DNA of 64,000 nt from Solwaraspora sp. WMMD792 (lineage in GTDB: Bacteria; Actinomycetota; Actinomycetes; Mycobacteriales; Micromonosporaceae), in assembly GCF_029626105.1 (NCBI RefSeq), contig NZ_JARUBH010000009.1, forward strand, positions 6,262,001-6,326,000. Reading direction: 5' to 3'. Positions 9,748 to 18,174 of the stretch are shown here, piece after piece. Numbering within the stretch: position 1 is the stretch's first letter; each line of letters begins with the position of its first letter. The translations under genes and the position numbers were made by a program. Below the pieces are notes generated by a model that saw only the letters and a program-made list of their open reading frames with translations, made no database searches and was not told the origin of the DNA.

Positions 9748-10910
9748 TGGCGGTGACGATCAGCCGACCGGCGCGCCGGCGTCCGGTGTTCCACCCGCTG
9801 GCGGTCGCCAGCGTCGACCAGCTCACCGTGGACGCTGTGGCGGTCACCTTCGCCGTACCGCCCGAGCTGCGCGACGCGTACCGGTTCCGGGCCGGACAGC
9901 ATCTGACCGTACGGCTGGTCGAGCCGGCCGGTGGCCCGGAGATCCGCCGCTCGTACTCCATCTGCTCGACCCCGGCGGAGCTCGCCGACCACGGCCGGCT
10001 GCGGATCGGCGTGCGGCACGTCGCCGGTGGCGCCTTCTCCGGGTACGCGGTGCGCCAACTCGCCGCCGGGGCCACCGTGGAGGTGATGCCGCCGCTCGGG
10101 CATTTCACCACCGGGTTCGAGCCGGGCCGCAGCCGGTACTACGGCGCGCTGGCCGCCGGCTCCGGCATCACCCCGGTGCTGTCCCTGCTCGCCACCGGGC
10201 TGGCCACCGAGCCGGACAGCCGGTTCAGTCTCGTCTTCGGCAACCGGTCCGCGCACACCGTGATGTTCGCCGACGAGATCGCCGACCTGAAGGACCGGTA
10301 CCCGGACCGACTGCAGGTGGTGCACGTGCTGACCCGGGAGACGCAGGACGCGGAGCTGCTCACCGGGCGGATCGACGCCGCCCGGTTCGACCGGCTGCTG
10401 GACACCGTGGTGCCGGGCGATCAAGTAGACGAATGGTTTCTCTGCGGACCATATGGGCTGGTCATGGCGGCCCGACAGGTGCTCGCCGAGCGGGGCGTGC
10501 CGGACGGTGCCGTACACAGCGAACTCTTCCACGCCGGGGACGCGCCGCCGGCCGGAGCCGACGCGGTGACCGATGTCGGTGCGGCACCTGACGCCGAAGT
10601 GACCGGCTCGGAGGTGACCGGTGCCGAGGTGGCCGGCACCGAGGTGACCGTACTGCTCGACGGGCGGGCGTCGACGGTGCGGACGCGGCCGGGCGAGCGG
10701 GTGCTCGACGCGGCCCTGCGGGTCCGGTCCGAGCTGCCGTACGCCTGCAAGGGTGGGGTCTGCTCCACCTGCCGGGCGAAGATCGTCGACGGCGCGGTGA
10801 CGATGGCCCGCAACTATGCCCTGGAGCCGGACGAGGTGGCCGCCGGTTATGTGCTGACCTGCCAGTCGACGCCCACCACGCCGACGCTCACCGTCGACTA
10901 CGACGCCTGA
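9747..10910 (+). CDS. paaE: Phenylacetyl-CoA epoxidase reductase PaaE
   Basis: NAD(P)H-dependent flavin/iron-sulfur reductase that feeds electrons to PaaABC, 387 residues. The FAD domain has the RRSYSICS motif near residue 70. The NAD-binding domain has the GSGITPVLSL loop near 138. A C-terminal plant-type 2Fe-2S ferredoxin domain has YACKGGVCSTCRAKIV and a fourth Cys in LTCQS. A repetitive linker (VTGSEVTGAEVAGTEVTV) joins the reductase and ferredoxin parts and looks like a locally expanded flexible hinge. ATG 9747 overlaps the paaD stop. The gene ends the operon; the next gene is convergent with a 29-base gap. Confidence 0.95.
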   Translation: MAVTISRPARRRPVFHPLAVASVDQLTVDAVAVTFAVPPELRDAYRFRAGQHLTVRLVEPAGGPEIRRSYSICSTPAELADHGRLRIGVRHVAGGAFSGYAVRQLAAGATVEVMPPLGHFTTGFEPGRSRYYGALAAGSGITPVLSLLATGLATEPDSRFSLVFGNRSAHTVMFADEIADLKDRYPDRLQVVHVLTRETQDAELLTGRIDAARFDRLLDTVVPGDQVDEWFLCGPYGLVMAARQVLAERGVPDGAVHSELFHAGDAPPAGADAVTDVGAAPDAEVTGSEVTGAEVAGTEVTVLLDGRASTVRTRPGERVLDAALRVRSELPYACKGGVCSTCRAKIVDGAVTMARNYALEPDEVAAGYVLTCQSTPTTPTLTVDYDA

Positions 10911-10939
10911 CGTCGCTGGCGACGACGGCTGTCGGGGCG

Positions 10940-11485
10940 TCACGGGGATGATCGTCGATCGAGCTGGTCGAGCAGTTGGCGGGCCTGCGCGTGGGAGGTG
11001 AGCCGGATGAACCGCAACCGGCTCCATCGGGGGTCGACCGAAGCCTCCTGCAGCCGGCTGCGGTAACGGGCGTGCTGTTGCCAGGCCCAGACGATGATCG
11101 ACTCCTCCGGATCCAGGCTGAACACATTTGACCAGCGTTCCCGGTTGCCGTTCCACAACTCCACCCGGCGCGCCGCGCGGCGTACCGTACGTCGGACGAT
11201 CTGCTGCATCACCTGCCGGCGCGGCAGGTCGAACCAGATCACCGTGTCGGCTCGCCGCCAGATCAGGTCGCGCACCGTCGAGTAGTTGCCGTCCACCACC
11301 CAGCCATCGCCGGAAACGGCAGCCGCCACCCGTTCCCGGAACTCCGGTTCCGGCGTCGGCTGCCAGTCCTGCTGGTGGAACAGGGCGTCCAACTCGGTGT
11401 GCGGCACACCGAGCCGTACGGCCAACTCGGCGGCCAGAGTCGACTTGCCCGACCCCGGTGCCCCCATCACCGACACCCGTCGCAC
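10940..11485 (-). CDS. Adenylate kinase-like P-loop protein (FlaR/topology-modulation type)
   Basis: 181-residue P-loop NTPase resembling DNA topology modulation (FlaR-like) kinases. Walker A is GAPGSGKST at residues 7-15. A HTELDALFHQQDW segment and the VVDGNYSTVRD, VIWFDLP and IWAWQQH blocks are characteristic. The true phosphate acceptor is not established for this family. GTG 11485 was chosen because a GAAAGGGG ribosome site lies seven bases upstream; the longer in-frame version begins in poorly coding sequence. Monocistronic and convergent with paaE. Confidence 0.88.
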   Translation of the reverse strand: MRRVSVMGAPGSGKSTLAAELAVRLGVPHTELDALFHQQDWQPTPEPEFRERVAAAVSGDGWVVDGNYSTVRDLIWRRADTVIWFDLPRRQVMQQIVRRTVRRAARRVELWNGNRERWSNVFSLDPEESIIVWAWQQHARYRSRLQEASVDPRWSRLRFIRLTSHAQARQLLDQLDRRSSP

Positions 11486-11542
11486 CTCGCTGCCCCTTTC
11501 TGTCGTGCTGCCTGTCCTGTCGTGCTGCCCCTGCCTACCGTT

Positions 11543-11599
11543 CGAGTTGAAGGTCAGATACCTCAAAGTGCTGACGAAAGGTGCCTGGCCTTCAACTCG
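11543..11599 (-). terminator. 11-bp inverted repeat at the end of the DUF559 gene
   Basis: Perfect arms at 11543-11553 and 11589-11599 enclose a 35-base loop that can itself form a short TCAG/CTGA stem. On the minus strand the right arm contains the stop codon of the DUF559 gene, so this is probably its terminator. There is no T-tract, as is usual in actinomycetes. Confidence 0.55.
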
Positions 11600-12593
11600 T
11601 GGCCCGCTCGGCGATCGCCTGCCGAACATCCCGCACGACTTGTCCGCTTTGCCGGAGTACGTCGTCGGCGGTGAACCGCAGCACCAGCCAGCCGGCCGCC
11701 CGCAGCGCGTTGTAGCGGGCCACGTCGCGGCGGAACGTCGTACGCTCCCGGTGGTGATCGCCCTCGTACTCGATGGCGATCCGCCACTGTGGGTAGGCGA
11801 GATCGACGCGGGCCAGGAAACGTCCGCGCGTCCCGTGCCGTCCCGCCGACGGCGTCCCGTGCCGCACCGCCGACAGCGCCGCGCCTAATGTCGCCGAGGT
11901 CGCCGATGTCGCCGAGGCGTCCGGTGGTGTCCGTACCTCGTGTTGCGGGACCGGACGGGGCAGACCGGCATCATGCAGCAACAGCCGCAGCCGGGACTCC
12001 ATCGGCGACTCGCTCAGCGGCTCGGCCAGGGCGACGAGTTCCCGCAACTGCGCCGTGCCGCGTCGGCCCGGGTGGGCGTCGAGGTAGCGGACGAGTGCCT
12101 CGCGGCGGAACGACCGATGGCGCAGCAGCGCGTCGAGTGCGGCGAGCGCGTCGGCGCGGGGCAGCCCGCGCCCCAGGTCGAAGCCGGTACGCACCTCGGT
12201 AGTCAGCGGTATCCCGCCGAACAATGTAGTGATGTCGGCCGGTTCGAGCGCGTGATGGGTGACCGCGACGCGGGGGTGGCGCCACAGCCGCGTCGTCGGC
12301 GGCAGATCGACGTGCACCGGGCTGTCGCGGGGCAGCAGGTCGACACCCCACAGGTACGCGGCGCTCAGCCCACGGACCGCCCCGCCAGGCGGCAGCTTCA
12401 GCGCCACCGCCTCGCACCACATCCGGTGGTCGTCGGCGTCGAAGACGGCCGCGGGTACGTACACGTCGGACAGCACGCGGCGCCACGTCCGGCCGGCGAG
12501 CATCCGCCGGGTGAGCAGTCCGGCGGCCACTGCGCGGGTGCCGGAGAACGGACCGATACTCAGCTCACGCGGGATCCGCCGGGCGCGGGGCAT
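11592..12593 (-). CDS. DUF559 (Vsr-like nuclease fold) protein
   Basis: 333-residue protein. The C-terminal ~100 residues match the DUF559 group of PD-(D/E)xK nuclease-fold domains: VDLAYPQWRIAIEYEGDHHR supplies the Asp and Glu, followed by a RYNALRAAGWLVLRF helix and strand. The N-terminal ~150 residues resemble the winged-helix/AbiEi-like half seen in many actinobacterial DUF559 proteins (MLAGRTWRRVLSDVYV, RGLSAAYLWGVDLLP). A short Ser-Ala-Thr repeat lies before the nuclease domain. It overlaps the end of the upstream glycosyltransferase gene by 29 bases on the same strand. These genes are often called abortive-infection or repair proteins, but no partner antitoxin is visible and the function is unknown. 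Confidence 0.85.
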   Translation of the reverse strand: MPRARRIPRELSIGPFSGTRAVAAGLLTRRMLAGRTWRRVLSDVYVPAAVFDADDHRMWCEAVALKLPPGGAVRGLSAAYLWGVDLLPRDSPVHVDLPPTTRLWRHPRVAVTHHALEPADITTLFGGIPLTTEVRTGFDLGRGLPRADALAALDALLRHRSFRREALVRYLDAHPGRRGTAQLRELVALAEPLSESPMESRLRLLLHDAGLPRPVPQHEVRTPPDASATSATSATLGAALSAVRHGTPSAGRHGTRGRFLARVDLAYPQWRIAIEYEGDHHRERTTFRRDVARYNALRAAGWLVLRFTADDVLRQSGQVVRDVRQAIAERATS

Positions 12594-14091
12594 CGCCAGA
12601 GTCTGCCCGGCCGGCTGGTCGGCCCGCCGCCCCGTCGGTGTCTCGCGTCGCAGATCCGACTGTCCCCTGCGGTCCGACTGTCCCCTGCGGTCCGACTGAC
12701 TCCGGCCGGGCCGGGGCGTCGCGGTGAATCAGACCCTGGGCGGCCAGGGCAGCGGCCGCCGCCGCCAGCGGCAGGGCCGGCAACGCGTACCGGGGCTCGT
12801 ACATGCCGATCGCCACGGTGAACACGGCCAGCCCGGGGCCGGCGACCACCAGCAGTACGGTGTCGAGCCGGATCCAGCCGGTGACCCGCCGGCCGGCGGC
12901 CAGCGCCGCGGCGGTCAGCAGCACCGCCAACGACATCACCACCGGGATGCCCCGGGTCCAGCGGCCGTACTGGTGCAGCGTCCGGGTCAGCGGGGTGGCC
13001 GGGTCCGCGACGACCGGCTCGGCGACCGCCGCCTGAAACCCGCTGGACGCCTGGGCCGGCGGACAGTTCTGCTCGACCCGCACGTCGGCGGAGCGGAACC
13101 GGACCGGCGGCACCAGGCGCTGCCGCAGGCACTCGTTCATCGGCCCGAGGTACAGGCCGGGGACGAAGTGCGCGGCGCTCTCCCGGCCGACCGTCGCGAG
13201 GTAGTCGCCGGGCTGCTGGCTGATCACCGACCGGGAGAAGCTGGTCAGCACCCGGGCGCCCTCCGGGGTGTACACCCAGTCGCCGAGTCGGGCCGGCCGC
13301 CGCCAGAAGAACGCGTCGGCCCGGTCCCAACGCTGGTCCGGCGGCTGGTCCGGGCAGGCGATCCGCTCCTCGGCGGTCAACTCGATGCGGTCGCAGTCGG
13401 CGATCATCGCGGCCCGGCCGTACAGGGCGGTGCCGCTCTGCGCGCTGTAGACGCTCTGCCGGTCGCCGATCCAGACCATCACCATGACGTACGGCACACC
13501 GAAGGCGAGCAGGTAGCCCAGCACCGGCCGCCAGCCGACTCGGCGTACCACCAGGTAGCCGGCGAGTAGCAGGGCGACCGGCAGCGCGGTGGGTTTGGTC
13601 ACCCAGGCGACGGCGATCAGCCCGCCGGAGACGACGGCCGCCACCGGACCGGGGCGCGGTGACCAGAGCAGTGCCCCGACCGAGGCGGCGAACAGCACCA
13701 TGAACATCAGGTCGGGCAGCAGGTAGTGCCCCATGGTGAGGACCAGGGAATCGAAGATCAGCGGTACGGCGGCCAGGGTGGCCAGCCAGCGGACCACGCC
13801 CCGGCGCAGCAGCAGGGCGTACAGGCCGACGGCGAGCAGCAGGCTGAGCAGATGCTGGACGGCCGCGACGGCGGCGAGTGTCCGGGTCTGCTGCAGCGCG
13901 GACAGCAGCAGTACGTAGCCGATCGGCCGGTTCGGGTGCGGCTCCAGCGGCTGCTGCAGCATCAGCAGGTACTCGCCGCTGTCGCCGTGGAACCAGAACG
14001 CCGGCTGATACGCGACCAGGTAGGCGATCCGCAGTCCGAGACCGGCGGCGAGCAGGATCACCAGAGGCAGGTGGCGGCGCAGCGGCGTCAT
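12565..14091 (-). CDS. Polytopic GT-C glycosyltransferase-like membrane protein
   Basis: 508-residue membrane protein with about ten helices in two blocks (residues ~10-240 and ~405-470), separated by a ~150-residue extracytoplasmic domain rich in Arg and Pro. The early FWFHGDSGEYL segment after the first helix supplies the acidic residue expected in GT-C enzymes such as polyprenyl-phosphate mannosyl or arabinosyl transferases. The acceptor is unknown. The start at 14091 has an excellent GAGGGAGGGG site eight bases upstream; two further upstream ATGs were rejected. The C-terminal tail holds VGPQGT repeats from an 18-bp tandem repeat at 12653-12698. Transcription is divergent from mqnC with only 44 bases between starts. 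Confidence 0.83.
   Translation of the reverse strand: MTPLRRHLPLVILLAAGLGLRIAYLVAYQPAFWFHGDSGEYLLMLQQPLEPHPNRPIGYVLLLSALQQTRTLAAVAAVQHLLSLLLAVGLYALLLRRGVVRWLATLAAVPLIFDSLVLTMGHYLLPDLMFMVLFAASVGALLWSPRPGPVAAVVSGGLIAVAWVTKPTALPVALLLAGYLVVRRVGWRPVLGYLLAFGVPYVMVMVWIGDRQSVYSAQSGTALYGRAAMIADCDRIELTAEERIACPDQPPDQRWDRADAFFWRRPARLGDWVYTPEGARVLTSFSRSVISQQPGDYLATVGRESAAHFVPGLYLGPMNECLRQRLVPPVRFRSADVRVEQNCPPAQASSGFQAAVAEPVVADPATPLTRTLHQYGRWTRGIPVVMSLAVLLTAAALAAGRRVTGWIRLDTVLLVVAGPGLAVFTVAIGMYEPRYALPALPLAAAAAALAAQGLIHRDAPARPESVGPQGTVGPQGTVGSATRDTDGAAGRPAGRADSGDAPRPADPA
12653..12698. repeat. 18-bp tandem repeat, about 2.5 copies
   Basis: Units at 12653-12670 and 12671-12688, plus a 10-base partial copy at 12689-12698. 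They lie in frame in the C-terminal tail of the glycosyltransferase-like gene and encode VGPQGT on the minus strand. The first unit differs from the second at one base. Confidence 0.9.
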
Positions 14092-14123
14092 CCGGTCGCT
14101 CTGCCCCTCCCTCGACATGGCAG

Positions 14124-14129
14124 TACGCT
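14124..14129 (+). promoter_or_regulatory. Candidate -10 element of mqnC, leaderless start
   Basis: TACGCT ends six bases before the mqnC GTG at 14136, so the transcript should begin at the start codon. It also decides the start, since no ribosome site precedes the GTG. It lies inside the 44-base gap to the divergent gene. Confidence 0.55.
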
Positions 14130-14135
14130 TCATGC

Positions 14136-15326
14136 GTGACTACCAGCCGGGAGATCGACAGCATCCTGCAGCGTGGCGCCGACGGTGGGCGGATCTCCGC
14201 CGAGGAGGCGCTGCTGATCTACACCGAAGCGCCGTTCCACGCCCTCGGTGAGGCCGCGGACGCGGTGCGCCGTCGCCGGTACCCGGACAACGTCGTGACG
14301 TATCTGATCGATCGCAACATCAATTACACCAACGTCTGCGTCACCGCGTGTCGTTTCTGCGCTTTCTACCGGGTGCCCAAGCACGCCGAGGGCTGGGCCC
14401 ACCCGATCGAGGAGATCCTGCGTCGCTGCGGCGAGGCGGTCGAGTTGGGCGCTACCCAGGTGATGCTGCAGGGTGGCCACCACCCGGACTTCGGGGTGGA
14501 GTACTACGAGCAGCTGTTCGGCGCGGTCAAGGCGGCGTACCCCCGGTTGGTGATCCACTCGATCGGGCCGAGCGAGATCCTGCACATGGCGAAGGTGTCC
14601 GACGTGTCGCTGGACGAGGCGATCGCCCGGATCAAGGCCGCCGGGCTGGATTCGATCGCCGGTGCCGGTGCCGAGATGCTGCCGGACCGCCCTCGGCGGG
14701 CGATCGCCCCGCTCAAGGAGTCCGGGGCGCGCTGGCTGGAGGTCATGGAGCTGGCGCACCGGCACGGCATCGAGTCGACCGCGACGATGATGATGGGCAC
14801 CGGGGAGACCAACGCGGAGCGGATCGAGCATCTGCGGATGATCCGGGACGTCCAGGACCGGACCGGCGGTTTCCGGGCGTTCATCCCTTGGACCTACCAG
14901 CCGGAGAACAACCATCTCAAGGGCCGCACCCAGGCGACGACCCTGGAGTACCTGCGGATGATCGCGGTCTCCAGGCTCTTCTTCGACCAGGTGGCGCATC
15001 TGCAGGCGTCCTGGCTGACCACCGGCAAGGACGTCGGGCAGTTGGCGCTGCACATGGGGGTCGACGATCTCGGTTCGATCATGCTGGAGGAGAACGTGAT
15101 CTCCTCGGCCGGTGCCCGGCACCGGTCGAACCTGCACGAGCTGATCTGGATGATCCGTTCGGCGGGCCGGATCCCCGCCCAGCGGGACACCGAGTACCAC
15201 CACCTCGCTGTGCACCGTGATCCGGCGGACGACCCGACCGACGAGCGGGTGGTGTCGCACTTCTCTTCGATCGCGTTGCCCAACGGCGGGGCCCGCCGCG
15301 ATCTGCCGCTGGTCGACGCGCGCTGA
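14136..15326 (+). CDS. mqnC: Cyclic dehypoxanthinyl futalosine synthase MqnC
   Basis: Radical-SAM enzyme that cyclises dehypoxanthinyl futalosine in menaquinone synthesis, 396 residues. The 4Fe-4S motif CVTACRFC supplies Cys68, Cys72 and Cys75. Typical blocks are NINYTNVCVT, LGATQVMLQGGHHPDFG, GAGAEMLPDR and ATMMMGTGET. The C-terminal SPASM-free TIM-barrel extension is complete, ending with HLALHMGVDDLGS-type sequence and the AQRDTEYH block. GTG 14136 is preferred because of the -10 element immediately upstream. It stands apart from mqnA and is followed by 462 non-coding bases and then menG on the same strand. Confidence 0.96.
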   Translation: MTTSREIDSILQRGADGGRISAEEALLIYTEAPFHALGEAADAVRRRRYPDNVVTYLIDRNINYTNVCVTACRFCAFYRVPKHAEGWAHPIEEILRRCGEAVELGATQVMLQGGHHPDFGVEYYEQLFGAVKAAYPRLVIHSIGPSEILHMAKVSDVSLDEAIARIKAAGLDSIAGAGAEMLPDRPRRAIAPLKESGARWLEVMELAHRHGIESTATMMMGTGETNAERIEHLRMIRDVQDRTGGFRAFIPWTYQPENNHLKGRTQATTLEYLRMIAVSRLFFDQVAHLQASWLTTGKDVGQLALHMGVDDLGSIMLEENVISSAGARHRSNLHELIWMIRSAGRIPAQRDTEYHHLAVHRDPADDPTDERVVSHFSSIALPNGGARRDLPLVDAR

Positions 15327-15788
15327 CCGACCGGACCTGCACTGACCGGCCCGGATTCGTCCGATCGGGTGGCTGGTGAGGCCGACCAGTCAGCCCTTCT
15401 CGGCCGGCGGGTGGGCCGGTGGTCGGCCGGTCGTTGCGGGCAGCGCTGTCGATGCGGCGAGGTGGCGCGAACCTTAGGCCAAGGGGCCATAACGTGTTGA
15501 TCACGAGGGGCGCGAAGCTTCCCGTCGGCCGCTAACGTCCTCGTCAACAACGTTCCGGCAGCCGCCCGCGCCGCGACGCCGTCCCCCTGGTCGTCGCAGG
15601 TCACGTCCCCTAATGGCGGTGGTCGCCGGAGCCGTACTCCAGCGGTCCGAGGGGGCCGTCTATATAACGCACGGCATTACGGGCGAGGTGGTTCAACCCA
15701 CCTCGCCCGTAGTGTGTGTGGCCTCGGTCACCCGCGCCGCCGGCCCCGCGCCGCAGGTCGGGACGGGTGCCTGGCAGAGTGGTCGGGC
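15327..15788. other. 462-base intergenic region between mqnC and menG
   Basis: No plausible gene on either strand. It contains a perfect 14-bp hairpin at 15678-15711 and, just before it, a TATATAAC that is unusual for this GC content (15661-15668) and could be a -10 region. A transcript starting there would carry the hairpin at its 5' end. Nothing else recognisable. Confidence 0.6.
15678..15711. terminator. Perfect 14-bp stem with TTCAAC loop
   Basis: Arms at 15678-15691 and 15698-15711 are perfectly complementary with a six-base TTCAAC loop. It ends 77 bases before menG. It may be the terminator of an upstream transcript, an attenuator or leader hairpin for menG, or part of a small RNA. GTGTGTGTGG follows it instead of a T-tract. 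Confidence 0.6.
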
Positions 15789-16499
15789 GTGACTGACATC
15801 CCGCCGCCGGTCCGCGCCGGCCTGGACAAGCAGCCGGCCGAGGTCGCCGCGATGTTCGACGGCGTGGCCGGCCGGTACGACCTGACCAACACGGTGATCT
15901 CCTTCGGCCAGGACCGACGGTGGCGCCGGGCCACCCGGGCGGCGCTCGACCTGCTCCCCGGCGACCGGGTGCTCGACGTCGGCGCCGGCACCGGGGTCTC
16001 CACCGCCGAACTCGGCCGGGGCGGGGTGTGGGCGGTCGGCTCGGACATCTCGCTCGGCATGCTGCGGGCCGGCCGGCGGGTCCGTCCGCAGGTACCACTG
16101 CTCGCCGGGGACGCCCTGGCGTTGCCGTTCCGGGACGCCACCTTCGACGCGGTGACCATCTCGTTCGCGCTGCGCAACGTGGTCGACACCGACGCCGCGT
16201 TGGCCGAGCTGGCCCGGGTGACCCGGCCCGGCGGGCGGCTGGTGGTGTGCGAGTTCAGTCAGCCGACCAGTCCCGCCTTCCGGACGCTCTACCTGTCCTA
16301 TCTGATGCGGTCGTTGCCGGCGGTGGCCCGTGCGGTGGCGAGCAACCCGGACGCGTACGTCTATCTGGCCGAGTCCATCCGGCAGTGGCCGGACCAGGCG
16401 GCGCTCGCCGGGCGGATCACGGCGGCTGGGTGGCGGTCGGCGCAGTGGCGCAATCTCACCGGTGGCATCGTGGCGCTGCACCGCGCCACCCGGCGGTAG
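15789..16499 (+). CDS. menG: Demethylmenaquinone methyltransferase MenG (UbiE family)
   Basis: SAM-dependent C-methylation of demethylmenaquinone, the last ring step of menaquinone synthesis. The 236-residue protein has the UbiE opening [22 protein letters not shown] motif [13 protein letters not shown] near residue 60, [21 protein letters not shown]-type motifs near 115, and the [17 protein letters not shown] block. GTG 15789 starts the protein and a weak -10-like CAGAGT ends eight bases before it. The stop codon lies inside the first copy of a 21-bp tandem repeat. It belongs with mqnC and the downstream reductase in quinone metabolism. Confidence 0.95.
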   Translation: MTDIPPPVRAGLDKQPAEVAAMFDGVAGRYDLTNTVISFGQDRRWRRATRAALDLLPGDRVLDVGAGTGVSTAELGRGGVWAVGSDISLGMLRAGRRVRPQVPLLAGDALALPFRDATFDAVTISFALRNVVDTDAALAELARVTRPGGRLVVCEFSQPTSPAFRTLYLSYLMRSLPAVARAVASNPDAYVYLAESIRQWPDQAALAGRITAAGWRSAQWRNLTGGIVALHRATRR

Positions 16500-16543
16500 C
16501 GCCGTGCCACCTGGAAGTAAGGCCATGCCACCTGGAAGTAGCG
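16481..16543. repeat. Three 21-bp repeats spanning the menG stop codon
   Basis: Copies at 16481-16501, 16502-16522 and 16523-16543. The first is the 3' end of menG with its TAG. The second and third are non-coding and repeat the stop position as TAA and TAG. The two downstream copies match each other more closely than the coding copy. Confidence 0.8.
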
Positions 16544-16657
16544 CCGTGCTGCCGTACGCCGGATCCGGGTGCTCGGGCGACGGGTCGGTCACTCCTCGGT
16601 GTCCGTCGATGGGTGATTTCGGGTCGTCGGTCACCCGCCGAGGTCGCTACCTCGCAG

Positions 16658-16675
16658 GGTTAGGGTCGCCTAACC
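16658..16675. promoter_or_regulatory. 7-bp palindrome with 4-bp spacer upstream of the menJ-like gene
   Basis: GGTTAGG at 16658-16664 and CCTAACC at 16669-16675 are separated by GTCG. The site abuts the likely -35 element, so it looks like an operator. It shares TTAGG and CCTAA halves with DtxR/IdeR iron boxes but not their 9-base internal spacing, so that assignment is not made. Confidence 0.5.
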
Positions 16676-16677
16676 GA

Positions 16678-16704
16678 TTGCCGCCCTGTTAACGGTTCTA
16701 GACT
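16678..16704 (+). promoter_or_regulatory. Candidate promoter of the menJ-like gene
   Basis: -35 TTGCCG at 16678-16683, a 15-base spacer and -10 TAGACT at 16699-16704. The leader to the GTG at 16766 would be about 55 bases. Confidence 0.45.
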
Positions 16705-16765
16705 CACCTGCGAGACGGCTTGTGAAGCATTTCACGAGCGACTGGGAGGCGAACGGGAGGTGGCT

Positions 16766-18037
16766 GTGAGCGAGACCGAAGCCGATGTGATCGTCGTCGG
16801 GGCGGGCCCTGGCGGTTCCGCGACCGCCTTCCACCTCGCCCGGCACGGCGTACGGGTGCTCCTGCTGGAGAAGACCACCTTCCCCCGGGAGAAGGTCTGC
16901 GGTGACGGGCTCACGCCGCGCGCCGTCAAGCAGTTGATCAAGCTGGGTGTCGACACCTCGCCCGAGGCCGGCTGGCTGCACAACCGCGGCCTGCGGGTGA
17001 TCGGCGGCGGCATCCGGCTGGAGCTCGACTGGCCCGACCTGGCCAGCTTCCCCAACTACGGACTGGTCCGGACCCGACTGGACTTCGACGATCTGCTGGC
17101 CAGACAGGCGGTCGAGGCGGGGGCGGTGCTGCACACCGGCACCAACGTGGTGGCCCCGGTGCTGGACGACACCGGGCGGGCGATCGGCGTGACCGCCGAG
17201 GTCGGCCCGGACAAGCAGCCGGCCACCTTCCATGCCCCGTTGATCGTCGCCGCCGACGGGGTCTCCGGCCGGTTCCCGCTCGCCATGGGGCTGGCCAAGC
17301 GCGAGGACCGGCCGATCGGGGTCGCGGTCCGGCGGTACTACCGGTCGCCGGTGCGGCACCGGGACGAGTACCTGGAGTCCTGGCTGGAGCTGCGCAGCCG
17401 GGAGGGCGGCGAAAAGCTGCTGCCCGGCTACGGCTGGATCTTCGGCATGGGCGACGGCCGGGTCAACGTCGGCCTGGGCGTGCTCAACTCGTCCAGCGCC
17501 TTCGGTAAGACCAACTACCGGCGGATGCTGACCGACTGGCTGGGCAGCACGCCACCGGACTGGGGGCTGGCCGACGAGGCCAACGCCGACGGCCCGATCC
17601 TCGGCGCGGCCCTGCCGATGGGCTTCAACCGGGTCCCGCACTACACCCGGGGAGTCCTGCTGGTCGGTGACTCCGGCGGTATGGTCAACCCGTTCAACGG
17701 TGAAGGCATCGCGTACGCGATGGAGTCCGGTGAGCTGGCCGCCGAGGTGGCGGTGCAGGCGTTGGCCCGGCCAGCCGGCGCCGACCGGGAGCGGGCGCTG
17801 GCGCACTACCCGAACGAGCTGAAGGCCCGCTACGGCGGCTACTACCGGCTCGGGAACATCTTCGTGAAGATGATCGGCAACCCACAAATCATGCGAATCG
17901 CTACCAAGCACGGCATGCCGCATCCGACACTGATGCGGTTCGTGCTGAAGCTGCTGGCGAACCTGACCGATCCGCGTGGCGGGGACGCGATGGACCGGAT
18001 GATCAACGCGATGACCAAGGTGGCTCCGGCCGTGTGA
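16766..18037 (+). CDS. Geranylgeranyl reductase family FAD enzyme, MenJ-type menaquinone reductase
   Basis: FAD-dependent reductase of 423 residues. The mycobacterial homologue MenJ saturates the beta-isoprene unit of menaquinone, and the location between menG and nuoA makes that role likely here. The N-terminal dinucleotide-binding motif VIVVGAGPGGSATAFHLA is followed by the REKVCGDGLTPRAVK loop near residue 45, typical of the family. The GD motif LLVGDSGGMVNPFNGEGIAYA is near residue 300. I prefer GTG 16766 over GTG 16760 because GGGAGG then lies five bases upstream. The gap to nuoA is 137 bases, so it may be co-transcribed with, or separate from, the nuo operon. Confidence 0.9.
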   Translation: MSETEADVIVVGAGPGGSATAFHLARHGVRVLLLEKTTFPREKVCGDGLTPRAVKQLIKLGVDTSPEAGWLHNRGLRVIGGGIRLELDWPDLASFPNYGLVRTRLDFDDLLARQAVEAGAVLHTGTNVVAPVLDDTGRAIGVTAEVGPDKQPATFHAPLIVAADGVSGRFPLAMGLAKREDRPIGVAVRRYYRSPVRHRDEYLESWLELRSREGGEKLLPGYGWIFGMGDGRVNVGLGVLNSSSAFGKTNYRRMLTDWLGSTPPDWGLADEANADGPILGAALPMGFNRVPHYTRGVLLVGDSGGMVNPFNGEGIAYAMESGELAAEVAVQALARPAGADRERALAHYPNELKARYGGYYRLGNIFVKMIGNPQIMRIATKHGMPHPTLMRFVLKLLANLTDPRGGDAMDRMINAMTKVAPAV

Positions 18038-18174
18038 CGCCGCCGGCAGCACCCCGGGCCGTCGGCCCACCGCAGTAGTCGCCAGGATGGGGCAACGACG
18101 CCCGGTCCCGGCGGGAGACATCACAGATCGCTGGAAACTGACCGCGGGCAGGGAAGGACGAGCAGGAGAAGCCC

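Noticed and set aside
15678-15711. TTCAA-containing hairpin resembling a tRNA T-arm
   Set aside because: The stem is 14 bp and perfect, and no D-arm, anticodon arm or acceptor stem can be formed around it.
16658-16675. IdeR/DtxR iron box
   Set aside because: The half sites match, but the spacing is 4 bases where the iron box has 9 between TTAGG and CCTAA.
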